Both the position numbers and the translations under genes were made by a program. This document shows positions 20,489 through 33,581 of a stretch of DNA of 64,000 nt, one piece after another. Source of the DNA: Arabidopsis thaliana (Eukaryota > Streptophyta > Magnoliopsida > Brassicales > Brassicaceae); assembly GCF_000001735.4 (NCBI RefSeq), contig NC_003074.8, forward strand, positions 16,499,261 to 16,563,260. The letters run 5' to 3'. Position 1 is the stretch's first letter. Each line of letters opens with the position of its first letter. The notes beneath the pieces were generated by a model. That model had not been told where the DNA came from. It searched no databases and saw only the letters and a list, made by a program, of their open reading frames with translations.

Positions 20489-22984
20489 TCTACACTATTA
20501 TTTGAGACGTACGTTAAGTGATTCTCAATTAAAAAAATTTTTTACCTTAAAATCATATGTTTAAAATATTAATATCATGGAAAAATTACCTTTAATTGAG
20601 AATCACTTAACTTACGTTATAATCTTGGCCATTCGATTGAATTATTTGTGTCCGTTCAATCTCTCGTCTTCACTTAAAAAACACGCAGATCCTTTTGACC
20701 CGGATTTAAACTTTTGAGTCATACGTTATAATCTTGGCCATTCGATTTAATTAATTGTAGCCATTGAATTTTTTTCAATAAATCCTACAACAAGATTTTT
20801 GGAGAGAGGATTTTTATTTATTTTCAATTATTATATTCCCTTATTCAATACTATTCATAATTACGTGGGTTTAAAATTGGATAACTAATTATACTCATAT
20901 ATCAAAGGAATTTACAATATTATATTCTAAAATATTACTAATCCAATTATTTTTTTAAAAATATTTTCTAATCAAATCTGCTTTATTTATAGATATAACA
21001 TTATAAATATCGAATTAATATGTTTGAATTCGAAATTGGGTTAAATATTCTAAATTTATTTAAATAACTGGAAAATAATTTAAACTAAACTATTTTTTAT
21101 GTTTGATATTTAAAATAGAAAAAATATGTTTAAACATTTAAAAATAAGATTAATTACTTTTTTGGTTTATATTAATTTTTGTTAATTATATTAATTGAAT
21201 TCCTTTTTCAGCAACTGAATCATATTAATTTAAAATATTCAATGCGTATATTCCTTTCTTAAATTTGAATATCAATTTTCCATAATTATAGGTAATCAAA
21301 TATTTAGTTGGATGTTTATTTTTGAATTAACATAAAGTTTCCAAACAATTTCCATAATTAAATAACTACTTATAAGATAATTGTTAAACATTCTCCTATA
21401 ATTTTGGGATTCATCATAATCATTAAACTTGACTTCCACGATTTAATATTTTATGCATATTGTTTACCTAAAAAATTATATCTTATAAATACTGTACGTC
21501 TCATTTCAAAAATTCACTCATCAGTTCCTATTTTCTTTTACCCTCCCGCTTCTTTTTTTATTCTAGCAGAAGAAAACGAGACCATGAAGAAAACAGAGGT
21601 TGTGGATCGACGAGACCATGGAGAAAGCAATATATCGAGGTGTCCTCTTACACTCTCTGTTTTTCTCTATCTTTTTCATGTTTTTCTCATATCTGTTTTT
21701 AAAAATATTTATGCAGGTAATGTGGGAGATTAAAATGTATACGCACACATGATTTTGTTAAAGTATGTCTTACTTTCTAATTATTTATCTTTTATGCAAA
21801 GTAATAACTAATAAGTTAAGCTTTTTTTACCTCTCTATATATTTATAAGATGAGTAATTCTGATTGAATTTTTTGATAGGGATTACGGTCTTTTTCTTGT
21901 TAATTTGCATAAACGCGATGATGATTTATAATTTGACTACTATCTTCCAATGAACAACAAAATTATAAGGTATGCAATATTTTTTCTTAAATCTGATCGA
22001 TAGATTCTCTTTCACTAATATATTGAGATTGTGTAAATATTTTTGACTGTAGTTTAGCTTTTAATATATTGGTATTGTTAATTAAATTAATTCAATTTTA
22101 ATATAAGTTCTTATTAATAATTCTTTTAATTTTTTCTTCTATAATTCTGATTTTGATAAAATTTATTTTTGTCTTATTAATTTGTCAAATTTGATAATTA
22201 ATATATATATTAATAAAATACACTAAACCCCGACATACCATGTATACAACTACATATACTAAATATACAATTATGTATTCAAAGGGATACATCAATTCTG
22301 TAATAAATTCAATAGTATCCATGTTTCAATGATACCAATAATAAATTGAGAAACTTTTAAAATTTATAAATTATACAAATAAACATTTATAAATAAACAG
22401 AATATATTAAATTCGTAATATATACAGAAGTGAAACTGATAAACTAATTAAAGCATGACTACGTTAAGTGATTCTGAGTTATTTTTTTTTGAAGAAAACA
22501 TAATATATTAAAAGCATTTCGTTTTTCCATTTACTTAATGCAAGCTTTTTTAATACCAGTGGAGAATTATGTAATCTATTCTTTTTTTTTCTTTTTTTTC
22601 TTTAGTTATGAGTTTTAAGTATGAAGAAAGACATTTTCCAATTATTATTTGTCAAATTTATAATTCACTTACATGTTAATGACATACACGAAAATATACA
22701 AATCTTCTATGTGTACAACTACATATACAAAATATACAATTACGTACCCAAACGTACATACCAACTATAGACATATATTTTCCATGCTACAAACTGAGGA
22801 AACTACATATAATAAACAAAATATGGTTTGACTAGAGTAAATATATTTAGTTGGTACCAATAATACATGATAAACATGTTTAAAGATAATGAAAATATAG
22901 TAGAGTTTCTGTAAAATACACATAACTAAGATTTGATGATTGATTAAACCAAATATACCGTGCGTAGCACGGGTACTGACCTAG
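20489..22984 (+). mobile_element. Helitron (non-autonomous, ATREP-like), 2.5 kb
   Basis: The left end TCTACACTATTATTTGAGAC follows an A. The right end carries a 6-bp-stem hairpin (CCGTGC, GTA, GCACGG; 22958-22972), a short spacer, then CTAG followed by T. A-to-T insertion, TC start, a hairpin near the end and a CTRR terminus are the Helitron signature. Inside are an inverted repeat at 20512-20615, a direct repeat of about 50 bp at 20613 and 20720 (ACGTTATAATCTTGGCCATT), and another copy of the ACGTTAAGTGATTCT motif at 22462. No Rep/helicase coding is visible, so it would depend on a helper element. Confidence 0.72.
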
Positions 22985-24550
22985 TTAACTCTCTAATAAG
23001 TAAACCATATGATATCATTTTTCTCCTTAGTATGACTACCACATAGAGTCAGTTTCTTGTTTTCTCAGACTATAACCTTGAGTTGCCTGCCCCGTTGGAT
23101 GTCTTACTCTTCTATGACTATGTCATGAATATGAGAATGTCTTTATGATCATGCTTTTTTCCACGTCTTTTTCCAATGATTTGCCTGAATGAAAATAATT
23201 TATTATACACAGAAATGTATTTGATTTCAAAATTCAATTTATGTGACCTGAATGACAACAAAATTCCCGAAAACAAAACCAAACCATGAGATGTTTTAAC
23301 CGTTCTAAGTTTTGTAACCCAGCCGGAGCATGTCCAATGCTCCACCTTGTTGAAAAGATATATTAATATCATTTTTTTGGGCCACCTTTTTTACTGCAAA
23401 TTAACAATTGTTTGGCTATATACTCCAAAATATGAAAAACAATAGTTGTTTTAACTACTTACAAATTTGAGGTAACTCCATGTATTAGCTATTAGGAGGT
23501 CAAATTATTCAAAATTATAACTCAAATTTTCACGTTTGCAAATTAATTCCTCAAGTTTTCGCTACCACGCAACATCATGCTAAAAATAGTCAACGTTAAC
23601 TTCTACGTTTTCTTATTTGGCGTTGACTTTTTTCAATTGTATAGTCAATTTAAACTTCAAAAATTTAATGTGCGCACACACAGTTGAGAAATTAATAAGT
23701 CAATTGCAAATATTTAAGGAATAATGAATAATTTCCCTATCTATTTGGTGGTTTAATCTCCAACTTATCTTTTGGAGAATCTTGTTTCACAGTTATTAAC
23801 TTTCACTAAAACAAATGAGTTCTTTCTAAAATAACCTTTTAAGTTGTAACCTAATTATAGTCATATACACATACAAAAAATCTACAAAATTCTATATTCA
23901 TATACACGACTTTTGCTTTCTTTCTTCTCTAAAACCATCATCTTTTTGTGTAGTGAATTTGAGTGAAATTAACTTTGATACGTCAAAAATAATTTTATTT
24001 TTATTCTTGAGAATTTGCTAATCTTGCCATTAAAAGTATTTTTGGGATATCTAAAAACTAAAAAAATGAAGAATCTAAAATAATATTTGTTCTACAATAT
24101 AGAGTAATCTCTTTTTCATAACATCTTTTACAAAGAAGTTACAAGCAAAACTTGAAATAAATATGTGGAACAGCGTTATCAAAATACATGGAATGCTTAT
24201 GATGTTTGCTACATAATAATTTTTGTTTGTTACACATTACTTGATGTTTTCATTTTTCAATGCAAAATTAATTATTTTATTTGTTTTTAATCATTTATAT
24301 TCTGCGCTTTGTTGTCTAAATAGTTTTTAATTAAAAAACATTATGTTTTAATTTTGTTTTTAAAAAAAAACACAATTGGTTTCTTAATCTATTTAATCAT
24401 CACTAATATTGAAACTTAAGAAGTAATGTTAAAACAAAGTAGCCCTATAGGGTTTTTATAGAAATTAATGTACCGTTAAGTAATAGATTTCAGACATCAT
24501 TGACTATCAAAAACTAAATTTTCGGACAAAAAGAATTTCATTACTATTTT
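22985..24550. other. AT-rich intergenic DNA, possible degenerate inverted-repeat element at 23505-23750
   Basis: The ends of the 23505-23750 stretch resemble each other in opposite orientation (AAATTATTCA, GCAAATTAATT, CTCAA blocks), which hints at a small foldback element. I could not fix ends or a target duplication. Nothing else is seen. Confidence 0.3.
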
Positions 24551-24738
24551 AAATTTGTTGATGTTAAAGAGAATAGATTGGCTGAAGTGATTGATGTTAA
24601 GCTGAAAAACAATCACAACCATGGAAAAGTCACATCAGCGGCAAGACTGGCTAGTAGTTGTGTGAGGATGAAAGGTAAAAAATGGCCAACAATGGCGAAG
24701 TGGCTGTCGAATTGGAGCACATTCGCTCATTAGCGTAG
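24551..24738 (+). pseudogene. Wall-associated-kinase-like kinase fragment with a frameshift
   Basis: The plus strand reads KFVDVKENRLAEVIDVKLKN, then KVTSAARLASSCVRMKGKKW and PTM. This matches the C-terminal lobe of WAK/WAKL kinases (family pattern MKENRLFDILDxR, then AKLAxRCLxxKGKKRPTM). At ATGGCGAAG (24692-24700) one G appears lost: restoring the register only in reading, the next frame gives VAVELEHIRSLA and a TAG at 24736-24738, as expected for a WAKL end. Only the last 60 or so codons remain, with no upstream kinase sequence. Confidence 0.75.
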
Positions 24739-24997
24739 TCGCGTTTTTTTTTGTATTTTTTTTTTTGAAGAAAAGTAAACAGGACCTAGTGTGACTGTGT
24801 GAGGTCATTGATTCATGCTGATCTTCAAGACCGATCGAAGTGTAGCAAACAATCATCCTGCATGCAGGCATCTGGTTCCTTGAGCAGTCTCCATAGCTTT
24901 GATTTGCGTTTGCTCTTGATTTCAATCTATTTTCACTTATTATACTTTAAAAGACCTTGAAAACTCGAAACCAGGAATATTGAACTGATCAGATCCT

Positions 24998-25004
24998 GGA
25001 CCAC
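24998..25004 (+). promoter_or_regulatory. LOX2: Class II TCP-type site GGACCAC, distal LOX2 promoter
   Basis: GGACCAC matches the binding core of class II TCP factors and lies about 1.17 kb before the LOX2 ATG. miR319-regulated TCPs are known to activate LOX2. Use of this exact site is inferred. Confidence 0.45.
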
Positions 25005-25870
25005 TGCAATAACTGAGTTCATGTACGTACAAAACTAATATGTCACGACTAGGAATTTAGCGTCCTCGTGAGATTGAGAGAGACACGTATGGTGTCAATT
25101 GCCCGAAGGTACAGTATTAGTTTGAATTGGGCAACAACAACAAAAACGTGCGTTCTCTAATACTCACTTCTCTAGAAAACAACAAATATGATAACGTAAC
25201 CTCCTTTGCTTCTTTTCTTATTAATTAAGACCACTCGTAACTAATAAAGATGATAGATCTTTTATATAAAAAATTGTATTCGTCAATGCTCTTTTATGAA
25301 AACAATAGTTCAACTACCCATACTTGCATCTATTAGCTATCTAGTATTCTCATATTATTACAAACATTATGCAGATTGGAGATAATTACCAACATTTCTA
25401 TATAAACAATCCGAATTTGGTGATTATAAATACTTAATTACCATTCTGGAAGTAACAATATAACAGGTAGTATCTATGTTATTTTGGCATGAAAGGAAAT
25501 GATCTTAACTTCTCAAAGTATATTTCCCACTTTTCTCAAGAAGATCATTAATAAACTAATACCTCTTCTTGGACAGACATTTTTGAGTTATCTTGTTTTT
25601 GTTTCGGTCACTAGTTAAGAAAAGAGAAGAAAACTCAACATACCATTTTATCACGTTATAGCCATGTTCGAATTGAAAACTAACCACCTAAAACTAGAGG
25701 ATATGATTTCTTATCTATTTTTTGGTTTCATTTTAAGCAGGACCAAAACCTAAATGGCCGGTTCCTCCAAAACTAGTTATATTTTTTTTTTGTATAATTG
25801 CAAATTCATAAAGATGAAAAGAGCTGCATTCTTGGGTATATACATGTTAACATATCTTTCTTTAGATACA

Positions 25871-25877
25871 GTGGTCC
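25871..25877 (+). promoter_or_regulatory. LOX2: Class II TCP-type site GTGGTCC, proximal LOX2 promoter
   Basis: GTGGTCC is the reverse complement of the GGACCAC core and lies 300 bp before the LOX2 ATG. Confidence 0.5.
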
Positions 25878-26118
25878 TCCTATGCATCACATGCAATATC
25901 GGGTAAGGTCAAAAAGATATTGAATTGTCCACAACACATAAGAAGTTAAGATGTCACTCGTGGACATTAACGTCGTAGAGTACCCATATATTCCCATGGA
26001 AATTATTGGTATTCGTAACTCTTGGATATTTTTAAACGTTGTTAATACTTTAATAAAATATATTATATTGTCTACCGAATCAAACACAGCTGTATCAACA
26101 AAAATAATTTGAAACTTG

Positions 26119-26127
26119 TATAAATAG
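26119..26127 (+). promoter_or_regulatory. LOX2: TATA box of LOX2
   Basis: TATAAATAG lies 58 bp before the LOX2 start codon, which leaves room for a short 5' leader. Confidence 0.65.
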
Positions 26128-26176
26128 ATGAAGTGGATATGAGAGGAATGTAAGCCTTATAGAAGAGAAAAAAAAT

Positions 26177-29100
26177 ATGTATTGTAGAGAGTCCTTGTCG
26201 AGTCTCCAGACTTTGAACGTAGCAAAGAGTCTCAGCTCTTTGTTCCCTAAACAATCAGCTCTCATCAACCCGATCTCCGCTGGACGTCGAAACAACCTGC
26301 CTCGTCCAAACCTCAGAAGACGATGTAAGGTCACCGCTTCACGGGCTAATATTGAACAAGAAGGTAACACAGTGAAAGAACCCATTCAGAATATTAAAGT
26401 AAAGGGATACATAACGGCCCAAGAAGAGTTTCTGGAGGGCATAACTTGGTCGAGAGGTCTCGATGACATTGCTGATATCCGCGGCAGATCATTGCTCGTC
26501 GAGCTTATTAGCGCCAAGACTGACCAGCGTGAGTACACCTTTTTTTTCCTTTAACGATTTTTTCAATGAAATTTAAAATAAATAGATACAAACATTTGTA
26601 ATAAAACTAGAGGCCTTAGAAAAGTCCAAAAAAGCAATTGTTACCGATCTATGTGCTTATCAAAGAGTATTAAAGACATGGAATTTTTTTGGTTTGTAAA
26701 ACATTACAAGTTGCGTTAGTACATAAATTTATCAAACATTAGCTTATGAAATAAAAGAAGCTAGCTAGCACATCAAGAGTCTGTATATAAATTTATGAAA
26801 TGATATAAAAGTAGGTTAAGGCTATCAATAATGTTAACCAATTTATACATATTTCAGGGATTACGGTAGAAGACTACGCACAACGTGTATGGGCCGAAGC
26901 CCCTGATGAGAAGTACGAGTGCGAGTTTGAGATGCCTGAAGACTTTGGACCAGTGGGAGCCATCAAGATTCAGAACCAATACCATCGACAGTTGTTCCTC
27001 AAGGGGGTAGAGCTTAAATTACCCGGCGGGTCGATAACGTTTACATGTGAGTCATGGGTGGCCCCCAAGTCCGTTGACCCAACCAAGCGGATATTCTTCT
27101 CCGACAAGTCCTACTTGCCTTCCCAAACACCAGAGCCTCTTAAAAAGTATCGAAAAGAGGAGCTCGAGACCTTACAAGGCAAGAACCGCGAGGAAGTTGG
27201 TGAATTTACCAAGTTTGAGCGCATTTACGACTATGATGTGTACAACGATGTTGGTGACCCTGACAATGATCCTGAACTTGCTCGTCCGGTAATTGGAGGC
27301 CTCACACATCCATATCCAAGGCGTTGCAAGACCGGTCGAAAACCTTGTGAGACTGACCCCTCTTCAGAGCAACGCTACGGGGGAGAGTTCTATGTACCAA
27401 GAGACGAGGAGTTCTCTACAGCCAAGGGCACTTCATTCACAGGCAAGGCCGTACTGGCAGCTCTTCCCTCCATCTTCCCTCAGATCGAGTCTGTTCTATT
27501 GAGTCCCCAAGAACCTTTTCCACACTTCAAGGCCATACAAAATCTCTTTGAAGAAGGCATTCAGCTTCCCAAGGATGCTGGCCTCTTACCTCTGCTCCCC
27601 AGAATCATCAAAGCTCTTGGCGAAGCTCAAGATGATATTCTCCAGTTTGATGCCCCAGTTCTCATTAACAGTACTTACGAACCTCTATCCTTTTTCTCAT
27701 TTTAGTATTTCAATTTTCTGTACTGTTGAGACTACAACTAAACTCACTTTCTAATATCATTCACATTGATTCAGGGGATAGATTTTCATGGTTACGAGAC
27801 GACGAGTTTGCTCGCCAGACACTTGCCGGCCTTAATCCTTATAGCATTCAGCTAGTTGAAGTAAGCTACATACTAATAGTTTATGTTCTGTTTTTTCCAA
27901 TAAAGAAATATCTCTTAATGTCTAAAAGTTGTTGCTAGTAAAACATTTGGAAAAAAATAAAAACTGGTTTTAAAGTTAAAAACCCGAGGTAACGTTAGGG
28001 CCTCTCCAACGGTACTCTAAATCCTACTCGAAGTAACATTACTTGTTAATCTTATTTTAGAGTATACTTTTTCTTAATATATAAAGTTTAAAATTCATTT
28101 GTGGGAGAAGTATAAGAATGATGATGATTTAAATAAATATGTATTAAATCATTGGAAATGGTTTAAGGATGTCAATAATATTTATTTAATTCCAGGAGTG
28201 GCCGTTAATAAGCAAACTAGACCCGGCCGTTTATGGTGATCCCACCTCACTCATTACTTGGGAAATTGTGGAAAGAGAAGTTAAAGGAAACATGACAGTT
28301 GATGAGGTAAGTTAATAATAACATGTTTTTGAAAAAAAAACGCATATGACGGATTATTTGCTTAATGAATTATATTATATATTTGTATGCAGGCTCTAAA
28401 GAATAAGAGATTGTTCGTGTTGGATTATCATGATTTGCTTCTACCATATGTGAACAAAGTGAGAGAGTTAAACAATACCACATTATATGCTTCTAGAACA
28501 CTATTCTTCCTCAGCGATGATAGCACATTGAGGCCTGTTGCCATTGAGTTGACTTGTCCACCAAATATCAACAAGCCCCAATGGAAACAAGTCTTCACGC
28601 CAGGCTATGATGCTACGTCATGCTGGCTATGGAATCTTGCTAAGACTCATGCTATCTCTCATGACGCCGGTTATCATCAGCTTATTTCCCATTGGTATTG
28701 GAAACACACTCTTTATTTCAAAATAGATGATCCTCTCATATATGGTTTTTTCTTGACAGAAAAAGTAGTTTAAATTTTTGGTACCTAATACTTTATACAT
28801 GCATGTGAAATATCACTAACTAGGAAAGAGATGTATAAATTTTACAGGTTGAGGACTCATGCCTGTACGGAGCCATACATAATAGCGGCAAATAGACAAC
28901 TAAGTGCCATGCATCCCATTTATAGGCTTTTGCATCCTCATTTCCGCTACACCATGGAAATCAACGCTCGTGCACGCCAAAGTCTTGTCAACGGAGGTGG
29001 AATCATTGAGACTTGTTTCTGGCCCGGGAAGTATGCATTAGAGCTAAGTTCAGCCGTCTATGGTAAACTATGGAGGTTTGACCAGGAAGGCTTACCCGCG

Positions 29101-29973
29101 GATCTCATCAAAAGGTGTGTTTGTGTTTTTTTTCCTATATGTTTAAATATTACAACCACAATTACATTAAAAATCTAATCAAATCTTTTTCCATTAAAAT
29201 TTTCCGCCATAAGGGGGTTGGCTGAGGAAGATAAGACCGCAGAACATGGAGTACGTCTGACGATACCAGACTATCCATTTGCAAATGATGGTCTAATATT
29301 GTGGGATGCAATTAAAGAATGGGTGACAGACTATGTGAAACATTACTATCCTGATGAAGAACTGATCACATCGGACGAGGAACTCCAAGGATGGTGGAGT
29401 GAAGTGCGGAACATAGGCCACGGAGACAAGAAAGACGAACCTTGGTGGCCTGTCCTCAAAACACAAGATGACTTGATTGGTGTGGTAACTACGATTGCAT
29501 GGGTCACCTCAGGTCACCATGCAGCTGTAAACTTTGGACAGTACGGATATGGAGGATACTTTCCCAACCGACCAACGACAACAAGGATAAGAATGCCAAC
29601 GGAAGATCCGACAGATGAAGCCTTAAAAGAGTTCTATGAGTCGCCAGAAAAAGTGTTGCTTAAGACATACCCATCGCAGAAACAGGCGACCCTAGTGATG
29701 GTCACGTTGGATCTTTTATCAACACATTCACCTGACGAAGAGTACATTGGAGAACAACAAGAAGCATCTTGGGCCAATGAGCCTGTTATCAATGCTGCAT
29801 TTGAAAGATTCAAAGGCAAGCTCCAATATCTAGAAGGAGTGATAGATGAGAGAAACGTGAACATTACTCTAAAGAATAGAGCTGGAGCTGGTGTTGTTAA
29901 GTATGAGCTTTTGAAGCCTACCTCTGAGCATGGTGTTACCGGAATGGGTGTTCCTTATAGTATTTCTATTTGA
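26177..29973 (+). CDS. LOX2: LOX2, chloroplast 13-lipoxygenase, 896 aa
   Basis: LOX2 oxygenates linolenic acid at C13 in plastids, the entry step of wound-induced jasmonate and green-leaf-volatile synthesis. Seven exons join in frame: 26177-26528, 26858-27670, 27775-27860, 28196-28306, 28393-28694, 28848-29114, 29214-29973; introns are GT-AG. The first 55-60 residues are Ser/Arg-rich and poor in acids, as in a plastid transit peptide. A PLAT/LH2 beta-barrel spans about residues 80-200, followed by the catalytic domain. Iron ligands are present: His554 and His559 (HWLRTH), His746 and Asn750 (HHAAVN), and the terminal Ile896. Length equals that known for Arabidopsis LOX2. No lesions were found. 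Confidence 0.98.
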
Positions 29974-31842
29974 TCTATGCATTTTCTTTCTCAAAAATGC
30001 TTTCATTAATTTTCTGTATCTCTGTCTTCTTGATAAAATGAATAAAACAAATGCTCCTTTGTCTCCTATATTAATCTCAAACAGATAAAGCTGAAAATCC
30101 CAAAAACCTCTTAGTAATTCAAAAAAAAAAAAAATAGCTGAAAAGCAAATCTCTATTTGATCAATTAATTCGAACGCTCAATAGTATGTAAGAAGTCATT
30201 TACACAGTACCTCGGTAAGTGTTTGAGGGTTAAATATTTGTTGAATTTTTAACATCACACTAATTTAGAGTATAATCTAAATTATAAGGTATACGTATGA
30301 AATCATAGCTCAATGATGATAGAATTCGTTAATTATTCTCGTAAAAGTGAATATTTGATTTAAAATGAGTCAAAATATATTTGATTTGACGAATTCTAAA
30401 AGTGTTCCGCTTGAGTTATAGAAACATGCTCAAAATGATGGTGATGACTTTTTTTTAGTTCTTTATTTGAAAAGTCAGTTTGGAAATGAAAACAGTAAGG
30501 CTGACCAAACAATATACAGTATGTTATCCAACTCTTATCCGTTTTAAGAAAACAAAGTATGTGTAAGAGTCGGGTAATATGATATCAGGTTATTTCTAAA
30601 CCATCTGTCTTGTAACCCATCATTTTACTTGGATATATTTTCTTACATACAAATAATTTATTATAATAGTTTAGACATGTCAATTGGACTAGTCCAGTCT
30701 GACAAAGTCCAGAAAATTCGAATATATTTTATTTAGTCTGGTTCGGTTAGTAAAAATTTTGAAATAAAAAAATTTGAACTTATATTTCAAGATCTGGTAA
30801 TAACAGGGACAAGACTTTTCCAGGTTTTTTATGTTTTTCTTTCCAGAAAAAAACAAATTTATAATTTATAATATTTCTGAAAGATGGATATATGAACAAA
30901 ACAAATCAGTTGAAATTTAAATAACCATGAAAGCCAGTTTATTTTCAAAAAAAAAGGTTTAAAATCAAAAAAAATAATCTAATTTTTTTATTTAAACTCA
31001 TAACAAATAAAATATAAAATCAGAAGATTTTAATCTAGACAGTCGAGCCAAGATTTGTTTTTTAGATTTATAGTAAGGCACAATTGAAAAACTAGGTTTA
31101 GGGTTTTCAATACTATTAAAAAAAACAAAAACAAATATTCCAATTAAAGAAAAATATTAACAAAAGAAAAGTAAAAAAAAAAATTAAAATTTTTTTAGGC
31201 CGGCTTGAATCTGGTGGGATTAAGCCTCAAAAACTTTTTATCCCGAATGGGTTAGCTTAAGGGAATTTTCTGGATATATATTTTTAAGTCTGAATCTCTA
31301 TTTTCAGAATTGATAGTCCGGGGAATTTGACCCTAAATGAAATATAGTTTGATAAATAAACAAATAGACAATATCTGAAGAACAAATTAACCGTCCAAAA
31401 AAAAATATGCGAACTCCTATCCAAACACCTAGTTTAAAAATAACAATATAATATTTTAAATAACAATGTTGGAATATCATTAATTTCTAAGGAAAAAAAC
31501 TAAAACCTTAACTTTAAAAAAATTAAAATAGGATAAAATAGGACTATACTTGTACAGTTGTATCAGTAAATAATAATTTCTGTAAACTGCCAGAAGAAAG
31601 GTTTATTTTCCTTTTTTTAGTGGACCTATCAATTAATTATTCCAATATAACTTCTTTTTTTCAGGTCCACTAAATATATTTTCTATACTACATATTATAT
31701 TACATGATAATATTTCATTCTCAAATATACCTATATAAATTTAAGATTTCTTCTATTTACCAATTAGTTTAATTATTAGTTTGTTACACCATTATTGTTT
31801 TCCATACATAACATAAATAGAAATAGAGTTTTCTGTAACGTT
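29974..31842. other. Intergenic DNA between LOX2 and TCP16, no gene seen
   Basis: The LOX2 3' UTR comes first. Then follows AT-rich DNA with homopolymer runs and no convincing frame. The last 220 bp are the TCP16 upstream region, which shares blocks with 8180-8262 and 8640-8808. Confidence 0.6.
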
Positions 31843-31850
31843 TCTATATA
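31843..31850 (+). promoter_or_regulatory. TCP16: TATA-like box of TCP16
   Basis: TCTATATA lies about 70 bp before the TCP16 ATG and is conserved in the promoter fragment at 8198-8206 (CTATATAAA). Confidence 0.55.
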
Positions 31851-31918
31851 ATCCAAGTGAAACAAACATATTTTCCACTTCCATTTACAAAAGAAAAAGA
31901 AAAAAAAAACAGAGAAAA

Positions 31919-32416
31919 ATGGATTCGAAAAATGGAATTAACAACAGCCAAAAGGCAAGAAGGACTCCAAAAGACCGCCATTTGAAAATTGGTGGCCGTG
32001 ATCGTCGCATTCGGATCCCGCCGAGTGTTGCTCCCCAACTATTTAGATTGACAAAAGAACTCGGCTTTAAAACCGATGGTGAAACTGTCAGTTGGCTCCT
32101 CCAGAATGCCGAGCCTGCCATTTTCGCAGCCACGGGACATGGTGTCACCACCACCTCCAATGAAGATATCCAGCCAAATAGGAATTTTCCTAGTTACACC
32201 TTTAATGGTGATAATATTAGTAATAACGTTTTCCCTTGTACGGTTGTAAATACTGGTCATCGTCAGATGGTGTTTCCGGTTTCTACAATGACAGATCATG
32301 CACCTTCAACTAATTACAGTACTATTAGTGATAATTACAATTCCACCTTTAATGGTAATGCTACCGCCAGTGATACAACATCAGCAGCAACAACAACAGC
32401 CACAACCACAGTTTGA
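31919..32416 (+). CDS. TCP16: TCP16, class I TCP transcription factor, 165 aa
   Basis: This is a nuclear transcription factor that in Arabidopsis is expressed mainly in developing pollen. It is a single-exon gene. The start [20 protein letters not shown] leads into the TCP domain at about residues 15-73: the basic region [17 protein letters not shown], then the helix-loop-helix with RLTKELGF and [11 protein letters not shown]. The shorter basic region marks class I. The C-terminal half is Asn/Ser/Thr-rich and ends in a Thr-rich tail (TTTATTTV). The start is the first ATG after a conserved leader. Two truncated relatives lie upstream at 8.8 and 18.95 kb, making this the only intact copy in the window. 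Confidence 0.97.
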   Translation: MDSKNGINNSQKARRTPKDRHLKIGGRDRRIRIPPSVAPQLFRLTKELGFKTDGETVSWLLQNAEPAIFAATGHGVTTTSNEDIQPNRNFPSYTFNGDNISNNVFPCTVVNTGHRQMVFPVSTMTDHAPSTNYSTISDNYNSTFNGNATASDTTSAATTTATTTV

Positions 32417-33581
32417 GCTTGTGAAGGAGGAGACGGCGTCGCTGAGAAGGCCAATTTGGAGTCTTTAAAATAAATATTGGAGATTTAAGAGTGTTCAGTT
32501 CTGGACGTTTTAGTTCGTTTCTGTTTGCTTTTTCTTTCCTCTTCATGTTTTTCAGTTTGAGAGTTGAACTAGGGTTTGTTTTAGTTCGATCGGTATCCAT
32601 TTGTCTTTTTTTCTTGTATGCTCATGTTTTTTTAAGATGAATAATAATACCTAAAATTAATTATAGATGTAATTTAAAACTGTTTGTCCATGTTTGAAGT
32701 TTAGTAGAGAATTTGATTTCAACAATGGATTAAATTAAACTCTTCACAACAAATTTGATTCATTTTTTCTTTTTTGGACACGAACAATTTCGTTGGTATT
32801 CTAGAATAAATAATTCTGTCATAATATTTACCGAAACATAACTTTTATGTACAGTTATTTATTTCCGTTTTCTAATTTGTCAAAATTCGTTTGTCTTTCG
32901 AACCTAAAGGTTCCAACGGTTATGAAAACATTAATTAAAAACGGATATCAAAAACTATAATATAAATAAATTAAAGAGATAATAAAAGGAACAATTGAGT
33001 AAGAATGTGGTTTTATATCTGTTAAAGAAATTTCCAGCTCACACTTAGCTGGACAATAATTATTTAAGATTTGTTTCTGTATTTAGCTTCATACATCTAT
33101 TTTAATATTTCTTAATACACAGATATATATTTTAATATATATATATATATATTATTTTCAAGATTCTCAAGGAAAAAAAAAGAAAAAAAAAAGGAAGGAA
33201 AACTAAATCTAAAGAATAAGAAACTAATTTTTGTGTAAATAAAAATTACTTTAATAAACTTTTAATAGTTTTCCCTTAAATTCTTTTACTTTATAGATTG
33301 GTTAATATGTATTTAGAGAAAAATACTATTTAACCTTTATTTAGATTAAAAAAAAAAACTTGAGTAAGAAAATGGTTTAAAATTCTTAAAGAAAATTCCA
33401 GCTCACTTTAAGCTAGAAAAAGAGATTATATAGTTTATAGTATAAAAATAAATTTAATCATACCATGTTTAATAAAATTTGAAGAAAAACTTATTTTCTT
33501 TTTCCATGAATAACAAGATTTTTCTTAACAATTAAAATTTCTTTTAGCAACATATATTAATACTTTAGTTTTCTGTTTTTT
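32417..33581. other. TCP16 3' region and AT-rich spacer, no gene seen
   Basis: The TCP16 3' UTR resembles the DNA after the 8.8-kb relic. An (AT)n run lies near 33133-33151. No coding frame is seen. Confidence 0.6.

Larger units (their letters stand above)
24739..26118 (+). other. LOX2: LOX2 upstream region
   Basis: No gene lies here. The stretch holds two TCP-type motifs listed separately and a GTACGTAC at 25023. It is presumed to be the LOX2 promoter. Confidence 0.55.

Noticed and set aside
21404..21733. 109-codon open frame inside the Helitron at 20489
   Set aside because: Hydrophobic AT-driven composition, no recognisable domain, and no neighbouring Helitron coding parts.
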